NCBI RefSeq assembly: GCF_019112545.1
Contig: NW_025064884.1
Coordinates: forward strand, 1,500,032-1,564,031
DNA from: Guyanagaster necrorhizus
Lineage: Eukaryota; Basidiomycota; Agaricomycetes; Agaricales; Physalacriaceae
DNA: 64,000 nt
Reading direction: 5' to 3'
Under the pieces are notes generated by a model, which was given only the letters and a program-made list of their open reading frames with translations, did not search any database and was not told where the DNA came from. Positions 36,299-47,819 of this stretch are shown piece by piece. The translations under genes were made by a program, and so were the position numbers. Every line of letters starts with the position of its first letter. Position 1 is the stretch's first letter.

Positions 36299-37241
36299 TC
36301 ATCTTCGCTCGCCGTCTACTTCACGGATGCCGTTGAAATCCAAGTCTGGCATCGAATCATAGTCGCTTTCAGTGTCGATTTTGTGGGGGGAACAATTAGG
36401 AAGTGAGTCGTCCATTTCTGCATCGGATTTGCTGCTTTCTATCTCATCCAGACTGATTTCTCCATCGTCTGTTAGCCAAGCAATTTCCTCGTCCGCATGT
36501 TCGACTTTTGGTCCTTCCAAGCGACTATTCTCCTCCCCTCTCGAATACTCGGCGGCCAAGTATTCAGCAATATTTTGTTCCGCCATTTCGAACCATTTCG
36601 AGTCGTCCTCCTCTGATTCTGAACCGTACGTGGATGTCCAAATGCTGTCATCATCGCTATCTGCAGCAGTATTTGCAGTAGCCTTTCCTTTGCCCTTCTG
36701 TTTTGGGCCTTGTCCTTCTCCTCCTCCTCCTTTCGCCCAGCAATCTGCGCTGATATGTCCCTTTCTTGTGGCAGTTATGACACTCCACATTGGACTTCTT
36801 TCCCTTTCCTTTCCGGCCACTTTTGGACGAGCTTGCATTTGCATTGAATGCAATTTCTTTTGCCTCTTTGGTCCGGGTTTTTAGGGCGCGTCGGTCAGCC
36901 TCATCACTAATACCACGAAGGTAAGTGTCTGGGTCGAGAGTCTTGTTGAGGAGAGCAGACGTCGCAGTATACGTCGTTGTTGACGTAGACGATTCTGCGA
37001 GGTCACGAGTTGCTTGCGGAATGGCTGAGCATAGGGGAAATTTGGGATGTATGTCGATACCAGATGTATCTAGGAGGAAATTGAGTAAATAGCATATAAA
37101 ACACTCACTTGGCTCGGTTGTTAAGGCTCCAGGCTCGCTCAATCGTTCAGTGCTCGGTGGAGAAGGGAAAGAGGAGGTTAAATCAAATTCTCTGGAACAG
37201 GTACAGTTAAGGGAGTGAGAGTTAGCCATATGCATGCTCAT
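36299..37241 (-). pseudogene. Copia-type gag C-terminal part with CCHC knuckle, frameshifted
   Basis: The minus strand encodes TATSALLNKTLDPDTYLRGI, then EADRRALKTRTKEAKEIAFN, GRKGKGKKSNVECHNCHKKG and, in the next frame, HISADCWAKGGGGEGQGPKQ. This is the Ty1/copia gag tail with CX2CX4HX4C. One extra G between KKG and HISADCW breaks the frame. A long acidic tail (SDDDSIWTSTYGSESEEDDS) follows to TGA 36299-36301, after which pol is absent. Near 37059-37113 the frame is interrupted by a GTGAGT...TCCTAG stretch that could be an intron. Composition is normal in CpG, unlike the sequence beyond about 37220. It may be an independent, younger insertion from the CpG-poor copia remnant at 38064-38330. 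Confidence 0.7.
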
Positions 37242-38063
37242 GCATCACCAGAGTCATGCATGTTGGCTTTGTGTATATACTAGTATCCTAAAACAAAGGT
37301 GTCAGAAGAAAGAGAATGTCCTAGCTTATTTACCTCAGCTTTGTGCAAGACTAAACCACCTGAAATACATGCAACTATGGCATAGGGAGAGTATGCTGCC
37401 CTGCTCAGCATACAAATGGTGGTCCAAGTTGCTGTATCTCAATCTCTAGCATATTCTGAGGAGGTGTCATCCACTGTAGGCATTGGTCTTCACATTGGAC
37501 AGAGTAGGGAGGAGAATTGTGATGAAATAAACTGGAGAGAAATTTAGTGAATAGGAAAGCAAAATGAACTGGTATATGCATTAGACATCCAAATGGCCCA
37601 TACCAATCCTCCTGTCAATGCTTGAAACAGCTCTGTTGTCAGGGAGGTGAGCCACCTCTATATTGATGTTGAGATCTTGAAGGTATAAGCTCTGAGGCTA
37701 CAAGGCCCAAATGCATGCTTGTCAGTCCATGAGCAATGTGGCATCATGCTTGGAGGAATAGAAACCTATAAGAAAGAACCAGAGGGAAAGCAGTAGAGAT
37801 GACAGTGGAAGAGAAGAGAAAGACATGGTGAGCTGAAAAAGAAAGTACAGGTCAGCTGGTCTAAAACATTGAGTCTATGTGCCAGGCAACTTGTACTACC
37901 ACAATGTTGCTGTTAACACTGCTAGATATAGATCATATGATGGTAACAACCCTGGATCAGCTCCTGTTGCCATAAGGTTCTCATACAGGATGTGTAGCTT
38001 CATCAGGTGAGTCTTGATATCTTCATTCTCTGGACAATGCTCCAATTTCTTCTTCATTTTCTC
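37242..38063. other. CpG-poor sequence, left edge of the retrotransposon block
   Basis: CpG nearly vanishes from about 37220 onward and TG/CA rise. 37880-38060 continues the minus-strand copia gag (ENEDIKTHLMKLHILYENLM). From 37250 to 37870 no coding signal is readable on either strand. It is probably decayed transposon. Confidence 0.5.
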
Positions 38064-38330
38064 TCATATCTTTCCTGCTGTTGTCTCTTCTTTGACTTTC
38101 AAGAAGAATGAGTCTGGAATGGTCAACACAATTCTCTGTTTCACTATTGCCTCCTCTGACTTGCACAGTCTCACCACATCAGGGTGACAAGCTATAGATG
38201 CAGTTTTCTCTATTGTAGGATTTTGTGGATCTGCAGAAACTGGTGGTTCAGGGCCAGCAGCTTCAGCAGCAAACAGTAAGCAATCTTGGTAGAATGTCCA
38301 GTTCATTTCATCAGCCTTGCAGTGTGGTAG
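38064..38330 (-). pseudogene. Copia gag fragment (UBN2-type), CpG-depleted
   Basis: The minus strand reads KADEMNWTFYQDCLLFAAEA, SADPQNPTIEKTASI, then VKQRIVLTIPDSFFLKVKEE and, past a stop, WEKMKKKLEHCPENEDI. This is the gag polyprotein segment of fungal copia elements (LPDSLFxKIK..TAxxMWEAL type). Downstream the pattern LYENLMATGADPG continues before decay. No protease or pol follows. In-frame stops show that it is dead. Confidence 0.65.
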
Positions 38331-38544
38331 ACAGACAAAATACTCACTGAGTTTGCTATTGACAGCAGTAGATATAATTGGAGATGATAGCTTGAGTTTT
38401 ATTGTTTAGATAGAATAGAATAAACAGCCAGCATTTATCAACCAGAAGAGATGATATTAGAGTATGCTTTAATGGATTTTTAGGTACAGCCAGAGCCTAT
38501 AACCTATTGAAATCCTTAGTATAGTGGGCACTTGAGCACAAGTA

Positions 38545-38774
38545 TGTTGAATGAATATATTCTTTAATATACCAAATTACAGTTCTATTTAAATAAAACT
38601 GCATAGTTCATAGCATAGCTAAGTATTATAGGAATATGAATATCTAAGAAATAATTGTTATAGGAGCAAATTGTGCTGTACTCAAGAGTACAAGTAAGTA
38701 TACAGTTACTTGAATATAATTACTGTAATAAGACATTGATTGATCATCTCATTCTACCAGCTTGTATTTCAACA
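38545..38774 (+). repeat. Copia-type LTR (230 bp), probably a 5' LTR
   Basis: Starts TGTTGAATG and ends TTTCAACA, giving 7-bp inverted ends TGTTGAA/TTCAACA. It contains TATTTAAATA near 38588. Directly after the end comes CTTGGTGTCAGC, close to the TTGGTATCAGAGC primer site common in copia elements, which suggests a plus-strand 5' LTR. The flanking 5-mers (AAGTA and CTTGG) differ, so it is not a simple solo LTR. No plus-strand copia gag is readable downstream, so the rest was lost. Because the ends are palindromic, orientation rests on the primer site alone. Confidence 0.5.
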
Positions 38775-39359
38775 CTTGGTGTCAGCTTTGGAACTCACTC
38801 CATGATTTAGCTTTCTAAAGACTCATTGTATATTCTGCTCTTTTGGGATTCTTTACTTATCAGCTAATGTAAGTTCCAGAACTGGCTGCAATGTTGTTTT
38901 TAAAATCACTGATGCCAACTTGACAGATAAGAAAAAATACTTTCAGCTTGAAGTTCTATGGAATACAAGACTAGTATGCTCCAGTTATACATCAGTTATA
39001 TCAATATTTGGTATTTACATATATTTGTTCTTACTATATAAAGTACTATAACTCTGGAGATAATGTCTGCAATAGATAAGGTAAATTTAATTTTTATTAT
39101 TGCTATTTTACAAAACAAGTGAATTTTGTTTTATTTTTAAAAATCAGAAATTAACTATCTTAATTAGAATTATCAAAATCCATTGCCTCTGCTGCTCACT
39201 TGAGGAGTGGAATGTAACTGGCTATAATGAGGGCCTCAGAGACTGCTCTCAAATCAATTACAACATGTGAATGGCTATTATATGCTTTTGGTTGGTGAGC
39301 AGTGGGGGTGATGGTGGTTCAAGAAGATTGAATGGGTTGCAGATTAGAGAAGAGGATGA
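38775..39359. other. CpG-poor, no readable gene
   Basis: Very AT-rich (around 39000-39180), between the copia LTR and the readable end of the DIRS-like recombinase. The terminal repeats of the DIRS-like element could lie here or at 52265-53014; I could not match them by eye. Confidence 0.4.
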
Positions 39360-40351
39360 TAAATATGTAAATATACTAATTGCAGTTGTGCTTGTAAGGC
39401 AGGATGTTTCCAAATGTAAATGGTCCATGTTTTAGAAGACCACTGACCAAGAGCTTGTATGATGGACTCTGAAAGTCTGAGCAATGCATAAAACATAGCT
39501 CCTCCAGCTCTAGCAGAGTGACCATCAAAGTCTCTGTCTAGAATTGCAAAAAACTTCTTGTCAAACCAATTTCATGATGGAATATCACCGTTTTCACAAA
39601 GGAAGAGTGAAGCATATAGGCCATAAAAAAGATCTCAACATTTTATATATTGCAATAGGAGCATGACTGGGTCAGTGAGCTTCTGTTGTGTGAGTAGGAT
39701 GTTAGTGCTATAGTAGAAGGGGTCAGACTTGTTGTAAGGAAGATGATATTGTATATCATTCTTTTGGAGGATGAAGGAAGAATGTTTGATTATTTTGCAA
39801 AAGTCCTGAAGTTGTTTGTCATTTTTCTAAATAAGCTCATCTGACCAGTGGCAGCTATAAAAGCAGCAAGCAAGAATGGTAGTGAATAGGAGGTCATCAT
39901 AAGAATCTGAGATGTTAGCAAAAAGACAAAAGGTGATCAAATAGAATAATTGAAGAGGTAGTTTTTGGAATGTGGAATCACCTCTTATCTTTCTTGAGCC
40001 ACAGATAGTAGCTTGCACCATGAGATGTTTGCAATTGGTATTGAAGTCAGGATAGAGGTCTTTTAGAAAATGATGGACTTCAGTCAAGTATTTTGAGCCA
40101 GATGAGATGAATTGGGATGTATAGGTGATGTACCTGCTGAGAGTAAGTGGTGTTGGTTCAAGTGGCAGTGTATAAGTAATGCAAAACTGTATATAGTCAT
40201 GTGCTTCTGTTGTATAACTCTTTGCTGCTCCAAGCTTGATCACATGAGCTTGGAGAAACAGAACATGTTCATTGAGAAGAGAAAGAGAGGAAGCTGGGCA
40301 AGAAATGCAAGGGGCATGCTTGCCCAGTGTAGTTAGAAAGATTGTCTCCAT
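39360..40351 (-). pseudogene. Tyrosine recombinase domain of element C
   Basis: The N-terminal core-binding part is readable as YTTEAHDYIQFCITYTLPLE, LTLSRYITYTSQFISSGSKY and TEVHHFLKDLYPDF. The catalytic part reads ILACCFYSCHWSDELI, then GHSARAGGAMFYALLRLSES, IIQALGQWSSKTWTIYIWKH. GHSARAGG holds the H-x-x-R pair and TIYI the nucleophilic tyrosine; the first arginine has probably changed (SCHWSDEL for a usual CHRSGEL), as expected from CpG loss. In the living element this enzyme would integrate circular DNA. Several stops lie in 39360-39826. Confidence 0.8.
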
Positions 40352-41239
40352 TGCACTGGCAGTAGATCTCTTGGTGGAGTGAAAGTGCAGATGCAGTCAG
40401 CAGGGAATTTATGATGATATTCATCCAAAAGGAGTTGGAAAAGCATATCAGCCTGGATATTATCTTTTCCATTAATATATTGAATACAAATGTCAATTCC
40501 TGAACAGAGTATCAGACCTGCAGCTCCAAGTAAGGATTTATTATAAAGAGGTTCCAATACCAATAGAGAATCAAATGCAGCAACAAAATCAAGGCTATCC
40601 ATGAAAAGTAAAAGGTGATGAGAGGGTTTGAGTAGAGATACTATATAGTGGATGGCTGAAAGAGTAGTGACAAGTTCAAAAAAGAAGATATTGATCATAT
40701 CTTTAGATGATGGTAGATAGAGCTAATATACAAAACTGTTTTCTGCAAAAATGAATGATAATGCATTTTTTAAGCTGGTATCCATCCAAAATATCATGTC
40801 AGCTTCTGAGTCAGCTCAGAGAGCTGAGTCAACAAAATGAACACCTACAGAATCTGGCAGAATAGATGAAAACCAGGAGAGATCCTCTCTAACTGCAGTA
40901 TTGATAAAGATCTTTGTGAAAGAGTGAGTTTTTCCAACTATCTTTCTATACAAAGAAGAAAGGACAGGATGGCTCTATGGTAGAACATTCAGAACTCAGT
41001 TCAGGTATCCACCTAAATGCTGCTATTTCTGTAGAATAGGCACTCTTTCAGGTGTTGAAAACAATGAGTTGATCTTGGATTTGATATTGATAGCTGACTG
41101 CTGTGTAAGAGAGATACTTCTCTGGTTGGCATTGACCTAGAAGCCAATGATTTTGAGAGTCCAACTCTGTAACTGTTTTGGATCATCAAAGGAACAGGAG
41201 ATATATTCTTAAAATATCAAAAGTTGTACTTGCTGTACT
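40333..41239 (-). pseudogene. RNase H domain and end of reverse transcriptase of element C
   Basis: Across stops the minus strand reads DDPKQLQSWTLKIIGF (about 41190), DLSWFSSILPD-like sequence, MIFW.D.SLKNALSFIF (about 40790-40750) and INIFFFELVTTLSAIHYIVS. It then gives LLLFMDSLDFVAAFDSLLV and INGKDNIQADMLFQLLLDEY. The acidic residues of W.D.S, FFEL, DSL and the final AD fit the RNase H core order D-E-D-D. The segment joins the recombinase in an overlapping frame near 40350. Confidence 0.7.
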
Positions 41240-41244
41240 GGTTA

Positions 41245-41770
41245 TGTTATGATTTTTCCTATTTTTCTTCTATTTTCTTTTCTTTTTCCTCAGAAATGAC
41301 CCCTATCTTTGCTTAGTCAGGGCGCTTGCCAGCGCTTATGACCGTGGGAACGCTTAGCTCAGCAGCCCAAGTCGGTCATTCTCCTGTTGCACTGCTGTGT
41401 GCTGTGAAGGGAGAGACAATGCTTGTTTTGTCCTCAAATTGCAGTGCACGACTACAGCTCCGCAGCAAGACAACAGCTTTTGTGGAGAGCCTGGCAATGG
41501 TAGGGGGGAACAGCTCTACAGCAGACAATATCTTTTGTGAACAGTTATTTATAATGTGACAGCAAAACAGTATTTAAGTAGCCTAGTTCTCGCTGTAACA
41601 CCCCAGTCTCGAACTAAAGTTTTACTTCATCATCTCATCTTGAGTGAACTGCAACCACCTTGACTACACAACGCTAGTAACACACAAGTGAACTCTGATA
41701 GTATGACCCGAAGTGCGAGGTTCTATCGGTTTATCATGTGTCACTGGTCATGTGGAATTTAGGCTTAACA
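41245..41770 (+). repeat. Solo LTR (526 bp) of a related chromovirus, with 5-bp target duplication GGTTA
   Basis: Begins TGTTATGATTTTTCC and ends GGCTTAACA. It is flanked by GGTTA at 41240-41244 and again at 41771-41775. It shares with the A/B/E LTRs the ends, the TATTTAAG box (near 41569) and an R-start-like AGTCTCGAACTAAAG (near 41610). Its middle is unlike them, so it is a sister family. It still has CpG (for example GGGCGCTTGCCAGCGCTTAT) in surroundings that have almost none, so it arrived late. LTR-LTR recombination has removed the rest. Confidence 0.9.
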
Positions 41771-42500
41771 GGTTACTGCTGATCTTGATAGAAAACTTGG
41801 TGATTGGTGAAATCCCAGCCAAAGAAGTCATCTATATAAACATGGAGGTCAGTGATGTTGAGATGATGAATCTCAACCCAGCACAACAAGGCTGAGACCA
41901 AGCACCAAATTCTGGGTGAAGCTTGGCTCCCATAGACAAGCTGCTTAACAATATGATATTGGTTGTTAACAAGGACCACTTAACAAATTTGCTATAGAGG
42001 ATACACTGGTAAATTTAAAAAGGCCTTGGCAACATCACTTTTATACAGAGTGAAATTGATATTGGGATGTTGTAATTTAGCATTATAAAGAGCCTCACCA
42101 AACAGATGCATATTGTCATATTTGACCTTTGCCTTGCTAGCAGGGATTCCTGCATTTAAACCAGAGGAAGTATGATCTGTTATGACATGGGGTTTTCTAT
42201 TCTGCTAGACCATGAATATAGATGATACTTTCATATCTGGCAGAAGTGTAAACCCATCTGATAGAGATAGTGACCAATGTCTGGCTGCAACCTTGTGATC
42301 ATAAAATGCTCATATTTCATTGATATCTCAAGGATCAGTAGCATAATTCTTGGTCTTGTCATAGAGAGAGTCTTCTCATTCACCAAGATCAAGAGGCCAG
42401 AATCCATTCTGAAGACCATAAATGACTGAGGAGACAAAGAGTTCATTTGGATAAAAACAAAGAATATTCTCCAAGCAATTGACATTGAATGGTGTGTCAA
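41771..42500 (-). pseudogene. Reverse transcriptase part of element C
   Basis: The RT active site reads LHVYIDDFFGWDF, with YIDD at about 41838-41827, preceded by LVYGSQASPRIWCLVSALLC, the motif C to B region of DIRS RTs. Upstream, HALKNFIVVDTPFNVNCLEN and SVIYGLQNGFWPLD (to 42645) match the GLREGFWP region that precedes RT in such elements. The solo LTR cuts the frame directly after VFYQDQQ. Confidence 0.75.
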
Positions 42501-42645
42501 CTACAATAAAATTCTTTAAAGCATGTAGTGTAGCCTGCAAGGATGGATCATTGAGTAGATGTGAAGAAGGAGAAGATAGAGAATTGGCTGACTCAGTAGA
42601 TTGAGCAGCAGGAGATGTAGATATGGATGATATGGAAGTATTCAA

Positions 42646-43436
42646 CTAGATATAGCCATGCCTAAAATGTGGGCCAATATTCTGGTCCTTGCATTTATGC
42701 TTTTGAGGCCTTAAAGACCTAGGCTCTGCTGCTGCTGCTGCTACCTTCACTGTTACCTCTTCCAAATCTAAGTCTTCTTTTTGATTGAAGAAGGTTGGCA
42801 CATTTGATGATATCCCTAGCTCAGTGTTCTGATCCACATTCACCACAGGTACCATATCTATGGCAATTAGCATATAGATCTTGGCAGAAACCCAGGTTCT
42901 AGTTTTCACATGAAACTGTCAATCTTTTTGCAGCAGGGAGTAAAGTAGATGAAAATCATTTTGTGCCTGAAGAAGTCAAAAGAGAGTGAAAGACCTGAGT
43001 AAGAATGAGAATTTGTAGTTCACTCTAGACATCCATACAAAAAGAGGACTTAGCATATTGTAGCTGAACTTCTTCATCAATATGAATAGCAACTGTGAAG
43101 TCATGAGGTGTAGCCTAAAAAACTTTGACCATATATTCTTAGTAAACTTTGAGTTCAGCCTCATAGTGCAGATAAAGAATCTGAACATCTCTAGTCCAGG
43201 TATTATACACTCTGCACCAGTCAGATTCTGATCTGAGAGGCTTCTTGGCAGATGAAATATTCTTTCTGATAATAGCATATCCTGCCATAAGCTCTTTTGC
43301 CTTCTTGTTGTGATCATATTCTTGGTCTATTGAAGCAAAAAGTTTTAAAAAGTCAACATACTGGTCCTGAATGATGAGTCACCAGAATGGCTGAGCAATA
43401 GGTTCAGACAGAGACTGGGCTTGAAGAACTGTAATA
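42646..43436 (-). pseudogene. Gag of element C, second part
   Basis: Read across stops: TVLQAQSLSEPIAQPFW, LIIQDQYVDFLKLFASIDQE, YDHNKKAKELMAGYAIIRKN, PLRSESDWCRVYNTWTRDVQ, HDFTVAIHIDEEVQLQYAKS. Near 42900-42820 a cysteine-rich motif reads NLGFCQDLYANCHRYGTCGE then CGSEH, a zinc-finger type seen in DIRS-like gag. It is broken by many stops. Confidence 0.7.
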
Positions 43437-43899
43437 TGTTAGACTCAAGCCACATGTGATCGACTTAGCACATGATAAACTAACATGGCTTTGTGTCTGA
43501 GCCTTCCATTAGAGTTCACTTGATGTACTGTTCATTGATTTCTTGTGCTTTAAGGCTTTGTGTGATTTGCTCAAGAGTAGAATGAGGATGTATAAACTTT
43601 AGCTCAAAGCTAGGGATTTTACCAGTTAGAGTGAGCTTCTTAAATACTGTACAAGACTCTGCTAATAATACTACATACTTATTATGTATCTCTCTGTCTT
43701 TTGTGCTCATTGTTCTAGAGCATCGTTACTATACATAAAAGGCTGATTGCATTGTTGGGCAATGCTGTTGCATCAAGAGACAATAGCAGACTTGGCCAGT
43801 TGTGATGACTAAGCCTTTTTGTCTCATGATCTTAAGCATCTGTTCTGACTAAGCATAAATAGGGGTTGAAAAGAAAGAAAAAGAGAGAAAGTCATAACA
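43437..43899 (-). repeat. 3' LTR of element B (463 bp)
   Basis: Plus-strand ends are TGTTAGACT and CATAACA. It is followed at 43900-43915 by a pyrimidine stretch, the reverse complement of the polypurine tract. Same length as the partner LTR; the two differ at scattered transitions. Confidence 0.92.
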
Positions 43900-43932
43900 T
43901 TACCCTCTCCTTAAGACTATCATCCTAATAGC

Positions 43933-46900
43933 TTAATTTAGAAATAATTTATAGTTGTATATAGCATTATCAGCATTCATGTATTTTTCGTTTATCCACT
44001 GGTTAGATTCTAGGCCATATCTCTTCCAGCTAATGAGATAGTCCACTGTGGTTGTTGTTCTGCCACCTTTTGCCTTGACTTTCTGCAATTTATGATTTAA
44101 GACCTGGTCGACTTTGTAATGTTCTTTGTTGTTGACAAGGTTGGGCAGTGGAGGCAGTGGTTGCTCTTAGTTTGGGAATGCAGGAGTGATATATGGTGTT
44201 AGTAATGTCTTGTTAAAGACATTATGGACCTTCCAGTTTTTTGGTAGGTTTAATTGGTATGCATTTGCACTGATTTTCACCTTTATTGTAAAGAGACTAG
44301 TATGCTTGTCAGCCAATTTGCATTTCAGATGTGGGAGATGAAGATTGATGGTATCCAGTCATACTTTTTCATGTATAGAGTATTTACGAGCTGGCCATCA
44401 ATGTTTATCATATTGTGATTTCATCATTGTGGCAGCCTTTTCAAGAGCTGCTTTAGTTTCTGTGTGGATCTTTGCCATTGTGGTGGCAAAGTCCATTGAG
44501 GCAGGGGTGATGGTATGATGTCACTCTGTTTGTGTGACATTGAGGTATCATCTATAGTTCATGAAGAATGTGGTTTTCCTGTTGCTGAATGTACCTGGTT
44601 GTTGTGCTGGAAGGCAGCAAGGGCCAGCCATTCTGCCTAATTGTTCTGGCAATAGTTAATGAATAGGCAAAGGTACTTCTTGACTTCTTGATTAGCCCAT
44701 TCTGTTTGTTCATCCGTCTGAGAATGATAGGCAGTTGAAGCATTGCATTTAATATTTAGGAGCCAATAGAGGTTGTCTAGGAATTTGGATATGAATTGGG
44801 GACCTCTATCTGATATGACTACTTGAGGCATCCTGTATTTTGCATAGATCTTGTCTCATAGTATCTTTACCCATCCTTCTGAGGTAAGCTCAGTTGAACA
44901 GATGATCAGAATGATTGATTTTGAGAAGTAGTCTACTATGGTGATAATAGCATTATAGCCATTACAATCCAGCAACCTGGTGATCATGTTGATGAAAATG
45001 TGAGTCCACAAGGATGATAGGATCTCATTTGGGTGGAGTGGGGCTGCTTATACCTGTATTGATGATTTGCCTCTTTGGCAGATCTCACATGCTTTGACAT
45101 ATATAGTAATGTTATTTCCCAGTTTGGGCCACCAGTACTCTCACAGTACTAGTTCCTTTGTCTTGGCAATGCCAGGATGATCAGCAGTGGCATGGTCATA
45201 GCAGATGGTGATGATCGTGCCATGTCATTTTTGGTCCTGAGATATATAGATTCAGTCATCATATCAGATTAGTCCTCCCTCTTTCATCATTCCTTGCTTG
45301 TGGTTGAGTGAGGAAGCTATTTGTGGATCTCACTTGTGATTGTCACAGATTGCACTTTTGATGTGCTCATGAATTTCTTCTTCTGTCAGCATTATCATAG
45401 CCCTGAAATGCTCAGGTCACAGTAATGTCACTCTCTTATTGTTGGCTCCCTCCTGGTCATGATCTGCTCATTGGCTCAAAAGGTCAGCCTTTTTGTTTGC
45501 TATGCCAGCTTTGTAATAGAGTGTGTACTGGTACTGACTGAGTTTGGTGACCCATCTGGCTTGTCAGCAGTTCAGCTTCTGTGGTTGTTGGAAGTACTGT
45601 AAGTTTTGATGATCAGTCCAGATTTTAAAACTCTTCATTGCTCTGATGAGATAATGTCACTATTCTTCCAGGGTGAGCATGATGGCAAGGAGTTTCTTAT
45701 CATAGATCTCATAGTTTCGCTCAGTGATCATGAGTGCCTTGGATAAGAATGCAACAGGGTGCCACTTCCCATCTTGCTCTTGAGATAGTATGGCCCTGAT
45801 TGCTCCTTTGCTCAAGTTGGCCTCAACTCTAAACCTTCCTTCTTGCATGGAGATTGTGAGTATGACATCTTCGGCTGACCATCTTTTTAGGTTGTTGAAA
45901 GCAGTCTGTTGAGAGAGACCCTATGTCCAAGGGGCATTGCCAGTTAGCTATGTCATGGATCAGATGATCTTGCTATAATCTTGAATAAATCACTGGTAGA
46001 AGTTGGTGAATCCAAGAAATGATTGCAGTTCCTTTTTTTTGCTTGGTTCTGGCCACTCTGTCACCTCCACTATCTTGATGAGGTCTATTCAGATGCTTTC
46101 CTTGCTTATAATAACCCTAAGGTACTTGGTCTTGAGTACCTCAAATTTGTATTTTTCAGCCTTGAGAAACAATTTGTGTTTTCTCATAAGAGTTAATACT
46201 TATTATACCAAATCCCTGTGCTCTTCTTTAGTTTTCAACATGATTAGAATGTCATCGAGATAAATGGTGACCTTTCCAATGGTGATGAGGTCTTTGAAAA
46301 TATTATTCATCATCCACTGGAATGTCACCAGAGAATTGGTGAGTCTGAAGAATATAACCATCAGCTCAAACAGTCCCCAGTTCATTCTGAATGCTGCTTT
46401 TCATTTGTCCTCTTCCTTGATATGGATGTTGTTATATTCTCACCAAACATCAAGTTTAGTGTAATATTTGGCATCTTGGAGCTTGTCCATCAACTCCAAA
46501 ATCAGGGGGAGAGGATATCAATTTTTAATAGTCATCTCATTAAGCTTTCGATAATCTTGGACTGGTCAAAGCTTACCATCTTTCTTTTTAACAAAGAAAA
46601 ATGGTGATGCCATGGGGGACTTTGAGGGTCTGATACATCTGCTAGACAAGTTCTTGTTCAGAAACTTGTCAAGCTCCTGTTGCTTGTTGTTATCAAGTGG
46701 GTATGTTTTGCAATTGAGATTAGCACTCGCATTTGGAGTTAGTTTGATTGCATGATTCTAGGATTTTGGCTCTGGTAATTCATCAAAGCTTTCTTTTTTG
46801 AATAGGTCTCTGAAGTCTCATACCCATTCAGGCACCATTTCCTCAAAGGTTTTCTCCTCTTTCTGCTCATTGGCCTTGGCAGTGAGATTGTTAGCATGAT

Positions 46901-47819
46901 GGATGGTGTGAATGCATAGTTCATGCTGCAAGTCGATAGCAAGGATGGTTTTCCCATCCTTCATTTCCTCATCCCACCAGTCCTCCAGGTCTTCATCTGG
47001 CAGTTCAAATGGGATTTTCTGATATTGGCATCTTGCAAAGGTGATCTATCCAGTTTTCCAATTAATCAATGGGTTGTAGCGTATTAGCCAATCATGACTG
47101 AGGAAGACCTTCTTGGTCCCCAGGTCTGTGACTGCCAGATTAATTCATTCAGAATGATCTCTGATCATGAGTCTGAGTTCCATAAACTCAGTGATCGAAC
47201 TGACTTGGTTTTTTGTTCTGTCAGCATTGTAAACCAGAATTAGTGCTGCCATGGATCACATTGGGAGTTTGTGCTTATTGACAAAAGCATGGTTGATAGA
47301 GCTTCCTGTGCACCTGCTGTCGACCAACACAGTTACCAAATGGATCATTTAGAATGTGAGAGTCTCGATTTGGGCTCTAGTGATCAGATCTCACCCAGCT
47401 GTTTTGGTTCTCTGAATGAACTTCCATGGCCCTTGGAGTTCATTGAGCTATTCCAAGGCCCAGCATCTTTCAGCCTTTTTCATTTCTTCTACCATGTCAT
47501 TGATGACTTCCTTGGCTCAGGTCCAATGGACCCAATTCTTGAGTATGGCTTTGGCTGCTACTTCATTTTTGGCATCTCAGATGGCTTACCAGGTCCATTC
47601 AGTGTCGAATGGTTTGAGCCAGGTATTGAGGTTCTCTACCCTTATTCAGTCTGAGAGTGCTTGAGTCTTTGTTTGCAGTTTTTGGGTGTGTGAAGTTTTA
47701 GTGAGTATATTTGAATACTCTTTGTACATAGTGGTAACTACAGGGAAACTATCAGTCCAACCAGCAGCTGTTGAAGGCACACCATATTTCCAGGCCAGTT
47801 CAGTGAAACCACTCACTGG
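43933..47819 (-). pseudogene. Pol of element B (protease, RT, RNase H, integrase, chromodomain)
   Basis: Readable pieces are RT with VTIYLDDILIMLKTKEEH (about 46290-46230), RNase H with EANLSKGAIRAILSQEQDGK and AIMLTLEE (45848-45660), and integrase with MPQVVISDRGPQFISKFLDN and STAYHSQTDEQTEWANQEVK (44831-44640). The end carries the chromodomain part ESNQWINEKYMNAD (about 44010-43960). Codons that are CGA in A are often TGA here, for example in the integrase. Confidence 0.85.

Noticed and set aside
36372..36884. A 170-codon plus-strand ORF rich in serine
   Set aside because: It is the mirror of the acidic tail of copia gag on the minus strand (GAA/GAT give TTC/ATC), not a gene.
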